Source of the DNA: DATFFO01 sp963744905 | Lineage (GTDB): Bacteria > Actinomycetota > Acidimicrobiia > Spongiisociales > ZC4RG35 | Length of the DNA: 64,000 nt | Assembly: GCA_963744905.1 (NCBI GenBank) | Contig: CAVUUV010000010.1 | Location: 1-64,000, forward strand | Direction of reading: 5' to 3' | In this document: positions 58,769-64,000 of the stretch, piece after piece | Position numbering within the stretch: position 1 is the first letter of the stretch | Layout: every line of letters starts with the position of its first letter | Notes under the pieces: model-generated | Databases searched by the model: none | Told to the model about the DNA's origin: nothing | The model's input: only the letters and a program-made list of their open reading frames with translations | Position numbers and translations under genes: made by a program

Positions 58769-59641
58769 TCAAGCCGACAGGACCAGGCCCTCGGTGGCAA
58801 CCTCCGGGGTGAAGACCCTGATCCCGGGCACGGTCAGGGCGTCCGTCACGCGGCTCTCCTCACCCGATTCGACGATTGCGATCACCGAAGGCCCAGAGCC
58901 CGACCAGGCGGCATGGAGTGCCCCCGCACTCCGAGCCCGCTGCACCAACCGGGCCGTCTCGGGATGGACCTGTGAGCGAGGGCCTTCGTGAATCTCGTCC
59001 CCGTGGGCGGCGGCCAGTAGCTGTGCATCGCCCGTGATCAGGCCCGCCACCAGCGCCGCGATCCGGGATCCGGTGCGAATGGCGACATCGCGCTTCACAG
59101 AGCCGGGAACGGCGCGGCGGGCCTCGGCGGTGAAGAACACCTCGGCCGGAACGGCGACGACGGGTTGCAGACCGGGATGGATGGGAAGCCGACGGGGCCG
59201 CCCCTCCGCCGGGACGAGGACCAGACCCCCATAGACGGCGGCAGCGGCATTGTCCGGGTGACCCTCCATCGAGGCGGTCAACTCGAACACGTGGTCGGGG
59301 TCGGCTCCCTCCCCCATCGCCAGAAGGGCGGCGGCGGAGCCGGCGGCGATGGCGGCAGCCGATGATCCCAGGCCCCTCCCGATGGGTATCTCGTTGTCGA
59401 CTTTCATCGCCACCGGGTGGTCCTCCCCGAGCGCCCTCCTGGCGGCAGCCAGCACGGCGTCATCGGAGTCTGAATCTGGTTGCTGGCCTTCACCGTGGTC
59501 GATCGACCATTCGTCGGCGGGCTCGGCCATCACCCGGCAGCGCAGGCCGAGGGCGAGGGCGATGACGTCGAAGCCGGGACCGAGGTTGGCCGAGGACGCT
59601 GGAGCCGACGCCTCAGCCACAACGGCCTCGATCGCCGCCAT
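58769..59641 (-). CDS. thrB: Homoserine kinase
   Basis: ThrB phosphorylates homoserine in threonine synthesis. The 290 residues carry SAPASSANLGPGFDVIALAL near the N-terminus, the GHMP ATP loop PIGRGLGSSAAAIAAG near residue 86, and the C-terminal AAWSGSGPSVIAI motif. The ATG at 59641 gives the family's usual beginning. thrC and hom are not in the window. Confidence 0.9.
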   Translation of the reverse strand: MAAIEAVVAEASAPASSANLGPGFDVIALALGLRCRVMAEPADEWSIDHGEGQQPDSDSDDAVLAAARRALGEDHPVAMKVDNEIPIGRGLGSSAAAIAAGSAAALLAMGEGADPDHVFELTASMEGHPDNAAAAVYGGLVLVPAEGRPRRLPIHPGLQPVVAVPAEVFFTAEARRAVPGSVKRDVAIRTGSRIAALVAGLITGDAQLLAAAHGDEIHEGPRSQVHPETARLVQRARSAGALHAAWSGSGPSVIAIVESGEESRVTDALTVPGIRVFTPEVATEGLVLSA

Positions 59642-59679
59642 AACACCTACATCGGAAAGAGCCCATGTCGGGCGCCAGA

Positions 59680-60486
59680 CTATCCGGGGAGCAGGCTGCG
59701 ACCCAATGAGGATCGGGCTCCGTGCACCCGGCCCAGGGCATAGAGGCCGGCGCCCATACCTGCCACCGCCGCTCCCGAGGCGAGAGCGGTGGCGGTGATT
59801 TTGACCTTGCGAGCGAAGTGAACCACCGGCCAGTTGGAAATACGGGCCATGCGCCGCAGAGCGGCGTCGGGGTTGACCGCCACCGGGTGCCCCACCATTT
59901 CCAGCAATGGGAGATCGCTCTCGGAATCCGAATAGGCGTAACACAGACGCAGGTCATAGCCCTTTTCCTGGGCCAGCTTGCGGACTCGCTCGGCCTTTCC
60001 CTCCCCGTAGCAGAACTCGGAGAGGAGCCTCCCCGTGTAGGCACCGTCCACTACCTCGGCCTCGGTGGCGATGGCCCCGGTCATACCCAGGGCACCGGCC
60101 AGGGGCCCGACGATCTCGATGGGAGAAGCCGAGACGATGTAGGTGTCGCGCCCTGCCTCGTGGTGACGCTCGACGACAGCGCGTGTCTCCGGGCGGACGC
60201 TCTTGAGGAGACGGGGGAGGATGTCGTCGTTGAGGGAGGTGACGTCTTCACGCCGTCTTCCCTGAACCGCCTCCAGGATGCGATCCCGCACCATGTCCGA
60301 CTGGTCGTCGCTGCCCCCGGTGAGACGGAAGTTGATGGCGGTGGTGGCATCACCGAGGATGTCAGAGGTAGGGATCAGCTTGCGGCGCCAGGCCACCAGC
60401 CCGAACACGAAGGTGGAGGCCCCAGCGATGAGGGTCCGGTCGAGGTCGAAGAATGCCGCGGCCTCTCTGGCGTCGTCGTAAGTCAC
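59680..60486 (-). CDS. HAD-IB family phosphatase (SerB-like)
   Basis: The protein has 268 residues. Motif I is FFDLDRTLIAG near residue 12, motif II serine is in TYIVSASPIEIVG near residue 114, the lysine is in GEGKAERV and motif IV is YSDSESDLPLLEMVG near residue 190. The helical cap and the C-terminal hydrophobic helix (ITATALASGAAVAGMGAGLYAL) resemble actinobacterial HAD-IB proteins related to acyltransferase-linked or SerB1 phosphatases. The substrate is unknown. A GTG start follows TACCAT by 13 bases. Confidence 0.85.
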   Translation of the reverse strand: MTYDDAREAAAFFDLDRTLIAGASTFVFGLVAWRRKLIPTSDILGDATTAINFRLTGGSDDQSDMVRDRILEAVQGRRREDVTSLNDDILPRLLKSVRPETRAVVERHHEAGRDTYIVSASPIEIVGPLAGALGMTGAIATEAEVVDGAYTGRLLSEFCYGEGKAERVRKLAQEKGYDLRLCYAYSDSESDLPLLEMVGHPVAVNPDAALRRMARISNWPVVHFARKVKITATALASGAAVAGMGAGLYALGRVHGARSSLGRSLLPG

Positions 60487-60493
60487 CCCCAGA

Positions 60494-60499
60494 ATGGTA
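60494..60499 (-). promoter_or_regulatory. -10 box of the HAD-IB gene (TACCAT)
   Basis: Read on the minus strand, TACCAT begins 13 bases before the GTG at 60486. Confidence 0.45.
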
Positions 60500-60612
60500 A
60501 GCCCCCCGTTCTTTGGACGGCCACCGTCGCTATGCGTTCGTGACGGTCTAGAGAACGGTGGAGGCGTTCCTCATGGTCCAGAGAAGATCCGCCCCGGGCT
60601 ACCGTCAGCACG

Positions 60613-60831
60613 ATGATCGACATCCTCGGGCTCGACACGATCTTCGCCGAGATGGTGCTCGGGCTCGGCCTTGCCCTGATCATCGGCAACGGCCTCGCCT
60701 GGTGGAAACACCGCCGGGGGGAGAGACCGAAGGGGGTGGAGGGCGACTTCCGCCCGGGGAGGGTCTGGTTTCTCATGACCGTCGGTGTGCTCATGACGAT
60801 CTGGGGGACGGCTTCGGTCCTGGCGGGCTGA
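60613..60831 (+). CDS. Small two-helix membrane protein
   Basis: This 72-residue protein has two hydrophobic helices, MVLGLGLALIIGNGLAWW (about 14-31) and VWFLMTVGVLMTIWGTASVL (about 51-70). A basic loop (KHRRGERPKG) separates them. TACCGT lies 13 bases before the ATG. It resembles short actinobacterial membrane proteins without a known function. The miniature element copy B begins 37 bases after the stop. Confidence 0.65.
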   Translation: MIDILGLDTIFAEMVLGLGLALIIGNGLAWWKHRRGERPKGVEGDFRPGRVWFLMTVGVLMTIWGTASVLAG

Positions 60832-60868
60832 GCGGGCCAGACCGGGGCTGGAAAAGGCCTGCCTCTAG

Positions 60869-61028
60869 GAGCCCGTTGAACAATGCATGTCACCCATCTT
60901 GACGACCATGCATCACCACCCACTGCGTTCTCGGCCCCGCCATTCCGGCACAAGGAGTGGCGAAACCTCGGCCTTGCGGCTGGCGCGCCTGGCCGCCAAT
61001 CCGAGCAACGGCATTATCCAACAGGCTC
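60869..61028 (+). mobile_element. 160-bp miniature inverted-repeat element, copy B
   Basis: This copy matches copy A (21629-21788) at 159 of 160 bases when one is reverse-complemented; the only difference is CTCGG against CCCGG near one end. It is flanked by CTAG on both sides (60865-60868 and 61029-61032). The right-hand CTAG supplies the TAG stop codon of the L,D-transpeptidase, so the element sits exactly at that gene's 3' end. Confidence 0.88.
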
Positions 61029-62228
61029 CTAGCCGGCGATGCGGTACAGGAAGGCCGCCATCTCGCCACGGGTCACTTTGGCCCCAGGGCAGAAGGAGTC
61101 GGGACCGCACCCCTGCGTTATCCCGGCCGCGGCAATGGCATTGATGTCGCTCTCGTAGACACTGCCGTTGTCATCGCTGAAGTAATCGATCGTGGCCACG
61201 GGCAAGCCCAGGGCACGTCGAATGAATGCCGCCATCTGCCCCCGGGTCACCGACTTCTCGGGACAGTACTCGTTGTTGGTAGGCGGATTACAGCCCCTGG
61301 TTATCCCATCCGCCGCAATCGCGTTGATGTCTCCCTCGAATATCGACGAGTTGTCGTCGACGAAGTAGTCCTCACTGGCAGAATTCAGGTCAAGAACCCG
61401 GTTGAAGAAGGCCGCCATCTGACCTCTGGTGACGGGATCTCCGGGGCAGTAGAAATACTTGGAGCAACCGCTCGTGTACTCGTTGTCGACCATCCACTGG
61501 ACGGCATCGACGAAGGTGTGGTCGGCGGGCACGTCGGCAAAGGGACCATCGCTGCCGTAAACCGGGCTCTCGTTGGAGGCATACACATGGACCGGCATCC
61601 CCATGAACATGTAGTGGTTTATGTAGTCGCTGTCCCAAATGGTGAGCCGAACACAGCCATGAGAGGCCGGATAGGGAGGCACCGAGGTCGAGCCGTGGAT
61701 GGCGATGCCACCGTTGAAGAACCAGGGGTTCAACATCTCACCCAGATAGGAGGTGTACCACCCGTACTCACGGCGGAACACCTTGTAGTCCCCGGTAGGA
61801 GTGACGGCGCGAACCGGGTTACCGGAGTAGTTGAGGAAGATCTCGCCGCTCCCCGACGAAATCGGGAAGGTGGCCTTCAGCTTCCCGTCGACGAATAGGT
61901 GGGCGGTCTGCTTGGCCAGATTGATCTCAACCCGGTCTGGTTCGTCGAATCTTGTGTAGGGAGCCTGATAGATCATCAGGTCATCCCAGAGCGAGTCGCT
62001 CCACGAATAGGAGCGAGCCACCCCGATCTCCTTGCGAAACGCCATCACCGCGTTTTGCGTCTTCGCCCCGTACTTGCCGTCGATCGGGCCCCGATAAAGA
62101 CCCTTGTCTGCCAGGGCCCTCTGCAGGCTGGTGGTGCTCACCGCGGCCTGTGCCGGCTGGGTGGGAAGCGTCGGCACCAGGGACAGGGCGACGAGGAGCA
62201 TCAGGATGGGTAGGAGGAAGCGCCGCAT
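61029..62228 (-). CDS. L,D-transpeptidase with peptidoglycan-binding and three S-layer-homology-like modules
   Basis: This is a secreted cell-wall crosslinking enzyme of 399 residues. It has a signal peptide (1-29), a peptidoglycan-binding domain (31-68, SLQRALADKGLYRGPIDGKY) and a YkuD catalytic domain (97-215) with the HGCVR motif and Cys192. Three modules follow at about 229-280, 290-340 and 345-399, each with a Cys pair and VTRGQMAAF or VTRGEMAAF. They are the same module type as at 44-46 kb. TAGCCT lies 14 bases before the ATG. The stop codon is part of the target duplication of the miniature element. Confidence 0.9.
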   Translation of the reverse strand: MRRFLLPILMLLVALSLVPTLPTQPAQAAVSTTSLQRALADKGLYRGPIDGKYGAKTQNAVMAFRKEIGVARSYSWSDSLWDDLMIYQAPYTRFDEPDRVEINLAKQTAHLFVDGKLKATFPISSGSGEIFLNYSGNPVRAVTPTGDYKVFRREYGWYTSYLGEMLNPWFFNGGIAIHGSTSVPPYPASHGCVRLTIWDSDYINHYMFMGMPVHVYASNESPVYGSDGPFADVPADHTFVDAVQWMVDNEYTSGCSKYFYCPGDPVTRGQMAAFFNRVLDLNSASEDYFVDDNSSIFEGDINAIAADGITRGCNPPTNNEYCPEKSVTRGQMAAFIRRALGLPVATIDYFSDDNGSVYESDINAIAAAGITQGCGPDSFCPGAKVTRGEMAAFLYRIAG

Positions 62229-62236
62229 TACCGCTC

Positions 62237-62242
62237 AGGCTA
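62237..62242 (-). promoter_or_regulatory. -10 box of the L,D-transpeptidase gene (TAGCCT)
   Basis: Read on the minus strand, TAGCCT begins 14 bases before the ATG at 62228. Confidence 0.45.
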
Positions 62243-62512
62243 GGGGACCCTGTGCCCTGCCACAAAGCGATATCTGGGGCTCAAACCGGGACCCTCCGGA
62301 GGCTGGAGACCGAAGCCCCGTCGTAACCGTATCTCCGTCTTGATTTCTGGATCGAGACCTGAGCGGATCGGTTCTGGCACACAGGTTCGGGCATTGTCGC
62401 CTCGGCTTCACGATCGATCTTTGCGCACGGGACGGTCAGGGTGGCGCGGGACGCAAGAGCGGTGCATATGCTCGGGGAGTGACTGAACTGTGGGTATTGG
62501 CGGCTCGACCCG

Positions 62513-63376
62513 ATGCGGATTGAAACGCGACGGCGGTTTCGCCAGGTCGACGTGTTTGGAAGCGGTCCGATCTCGGGAAACCCTTTGGCCGTGGTGGTGG
62601 ACGCTGACGGTTTGAGCACCGAGGACATGCTGGGGCTGACTCGGTGGATGAACCTGTCGGAATCCACCTTCCTCCTGCCCCCGATCAGTCCCGAGGCCGA
62701 CTACCGGGTGCGAATATTCACGCTGGCGGGCGAGCTCACCTTCGCCGGCCATCCCACCCTGGGCTCATGTCATTCGTGGCTGGCGGCCGGTGGCGAGCCG
62801 GGCCGAGGCGACGTGATAGTTCAGGAGTGTGGTGCCGGCCTCATACGTATCAAGCGGGACGGCGAATCCCTTGCCTTCGCCGCCCCTCCTCTCGAGCGTG
62901 AGGGTCCAATCGAAGAAGAGCTGCTGGCCGAGATCGTGGCCGTCCTCGACATCGACCGGACCGCCGTCGTGGACGCGGCCTGGGTGGATAACGGGCCCGG
63001 ATGGGTAGGAGTGCTTCTCGATGACGCCGAAGCCGTGCTGGCCATCGACCCTCACGACGAACTAGTCCCGGATGGGGCCAGTCTGGACATCGGCGTGGTC
63101 GGCCCTCATTCTGCAGACTCCGAGTTTGCCTTCGAGGTCCGGGCCTTCTTTTCGGACGACCACGGCAACCTAAGAGAGGATCCGGTCACGGGCAGTCTCA
63201 ACGCCTCGCTGGGCCAGTGGCTCTTGGGCAGCGAGCGGGCCGCGGCGCCCTACCTGGCGAGACAGGGAACCCGTCTGGGGCGGTCCGGGCGTATTCTGGT
63301 CGACCAGGATGAAGAGGGGACGATCTGGGTCGGGGGCGCCACGGTCACGGTTGTAGATGGAACCATCGCCCTCTGA
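62513..63376 (+). CDS. PhzF-family isomerase/epimerase-like protein
   Basis: This 287-residue protein has the diaminopimelate-epimerase-like two-lobed fold. The PhzF hallmarks are FRQVDVFGSGPISGNPLAVVVDADGL near the N-terminus, with the catalytic Glu in NLSESTF near residue 44, and LTFAGHPTLGSCH near residue 82. EDPVTGSLNASLGQWL near residue 222 closes the active site. Most members have unknown substrates. An ATG start is used without a clear ribosome site. Confidence 0.87.
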   Translation: MRIETRRRFRQVDVFGSGPISGNPLAVVVDADGLSTEDMLGLTRWMNLSESTFLLPPISPEADYRVRIFTLAGELTFAGHPTLGSCHSWLAAGGEPGRGDVIVQECGAGLIRIKRDGESLAFAAPPLEREGPIEEELLAEIVAVLDIDRTAVVDAAWVDNGPGWVGVLLDDAEAVLAIDPHDELVPDGASLDIGVVGPHSADSEFAFEVRAFFSDDHGNLREDPVTGSLNASLGQWLLGSERAAAPYLARQGTRLGRSGRILVDQDEEGTIWVGGATVTVVDGTIAL

Positions 63377-63454
63377 TCGAGGCCCCGAGCAACCTCTCTG
63401 CGTCGCATTCCGGCCTTCCCACACCGGGTACGAGCCTGTATCCTCGGCCTGCCG

Positions 63455-63528
63455 GCGGGTGTAGTTCAATGGTAGAACACGAGCTTCCCAAGCTCGGGAC
63501 GCGGGTTCGATTCCCGTCACCCGCTCCA
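63455..63528 (+). tRNA. tRNA-Gly (anticodon CCC)
   Basis: The acceptor stem GCGGGTG pairs with CACCCGC, followed by discriminator T and an encoded CCA. The anticodon stem CGAGC/GCTCG encloses TTCCCAA, giving anticodon CCC for GGG codons. The T arm reads GCGGG TTCGATT CCCGT. Confidence 0.95.
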
Positions 63529-63597
63529 TCTATCAATATCTACACCTCGCCCGCTCCACCAACATCCAACCCCCGCACACACGAGACTCCACCCAAC

Positions 63598-63635
63598 GGC
63601 TCCGGACGCAGGTTCCATTCCCATCACCCGCTCCA
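63598..63635 (+). repeat. Degenerate copy of the tRNA-Gly 3' end
   Basis: GGCTCCGGACGCAGGTTCCA and the following bases to CCCGCTCCA match the last 38 bases of the tRNA gene at 33 positions, 107 bases downstream. A shorter echo (CGCCCGCTCCACC) lies at 63548-63560. Repeats of a tRNA 3' end are the usual scar of site-specific integration, or a decayed tRNA gene. Confidence 0.7.
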
Positions 63636-63678
63636 CCCACCATCTAACGAGAATAGGCTGGTGAACCAGACGAAATTG

Positions 63679-63713
63679 CCCGCCTCTTTGGCCCTTCGGG
63701 GCCGGGAGGCGGG
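63679..63713. terminator. Strong hairpin downstream of the tRNA
   Basis: CCCGCCTC pairs with GAGGCGGG, and inside it GGCCC pairs with GGGCC around TTCG. There is little T-run, so terminator function is probable but not certain. Confidence 0.6.
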
Positions 63714-64000
63714 TATGTCTAGTTGGGTGTGTCTCCGTCAACCCTGGCGGTAGTTGGAGGCACACTCAACGGGTGTCGCCTGGCCATGCAGGTACCTCGT
63801 CTCCATATCAGTGCATCATCGCCACAGGGTCAGAACCCCGGCGCCCTGGGCTGCGCAGGTCGGCGTCACGCTTCTCTCGTCGAAACCTCGTCACAAGGCC
63901 GTCGTAGCGGCCGATCTCGTCCACCGAGACCAGGTGAAGAAGTCTGAAATCGCGCGCAACGTTGAGCGGCCAAGATCCGGCAAGTAGACGAACCAAGATT
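63714..64000. other. Window end, no gene supported
   Basis: Short open frames exist on both strands but none shows a domain, promoter or ribosome site. An imperfect dyad (GTGTGTCTCCGTCAAC near 63728 against GTTGGAGGCACAC near 63754) might be the end of an insertion element. The sequence leaves the window before this can be tested. Confidence 0.35.

Noticed and set aside
60887..61144. Open frame MSPILTTMHHHPL... through copy B (and a matching one in copy A)
   Set aside because: The frame is carried by both element copies but runs into unrelated flanks in each, with no start signal or domain; it is a by-product of the element's sequence.
63720..63780. Imperfect dyad that could be an IS481- or IS3-type terminus
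   Set aside because: The arms match poorly and no transposase reading frame follows before the window ends.
1..64000. CRISPR arrays, rRNA genes, prophage structural genes
   Set aside because: No regularly spaced repeats, rRNA sequence or phage gene cluster was seen on either strand.

Overview
The window is high-GC actinobacterial DNA. Three things suggest an uncultured marine or aquatic member of the Acidimicrobiia or a close relative: secreted proteins carrying a Cys-containing, S-layer-homology-like module (KGCNPP...CP...VTR.QMAAF), a bS22-type mini ribosomal protein, and many start codons that lack a Shine-Dalgarno sequence but have a TA-rich -10 box 12-16 bases upstream. The placement is inferred from gene style only. 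No rRNA is present.

Layout. 1-2.2 kb: partial HAD-like protein, cytochrome c lipoprotein, and an arsenate-reductase pair with an ArsR-LMWP fusion and its palindromic operator. 2.2-12.1 kb and 26.1-28.5 kb: de novo purine biosynthesis (purE, purB, purC, purS, purQ, purL, then purF and purM), with purB inside a minus-strand operon with a YcaQ-type glycosylase, a Mak-type kinase and a thioesterase. 12.2-21.5 kb: a compact ten-gene operon between purL and purF holding an FGGY kinase, a glycerol-1-phosphate-dehydrogenase-like enzyme, an AraL/NagD-type phosphatase, an unassigned barrel protein, a PotABCD-type ABC importer and a GntR/UTRA regulator. A 26-bp inverted repeat stands in front of it. 21.6-21.8 kb: a 160-bp miniature transposable element, followed by pfkA, an MFS transporter, a BadH-like SDR and a crotonase.

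28.5-34.6 kb: purine catabolism (adenine deaminase, three-subunit xanthine dehydrogenase, 8-oxoguanine deaminase-like amidohydrolase), marked by two related 41-nt hairpins. 34.8-43.6 kb: GabT-like aminotransferase, lipoprotein, DUF456 protein, acs, a Rieske oxygenase, an AI-2E family membrane protein, and a DddP-type M24 protein with a complete set of DMSP-lyase active-site residues. 43.8-45.9 kb: two secreted proteins with the same N-terminal module and a decayed third copy.

46-58.7 kb: an Lnt-like protein with Ser in place of the catalytic Cys, an IMPase, a YtcJ-type amidohydrolase, a hidden SelW-like selenoprotein (in-frame TGA plus a bacterial SECIS-like hairpin), an M3 peptidase, a small zinc-binding-like protein, csoR-copZ-copA, coaE, an MscS channel, a PAC2 protein, a crotonase and bS22. 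58.8-64 kb: thrB, a HAD-IB phosphatase, the second, inverted copy of the miniature element (159/160 identical) abutting an L,D-transpeptidase stop codon, a PhzF-like protein, tRNA-Gly(CCC) and a degenerate copy of that tRNA's 3' end.

The findings I rate highest are the unannotated selenoprotein, the DddP-type DMSP lyase, the AraB/L/M-like catabolic operon, and the near-identical pair of miniature elements.
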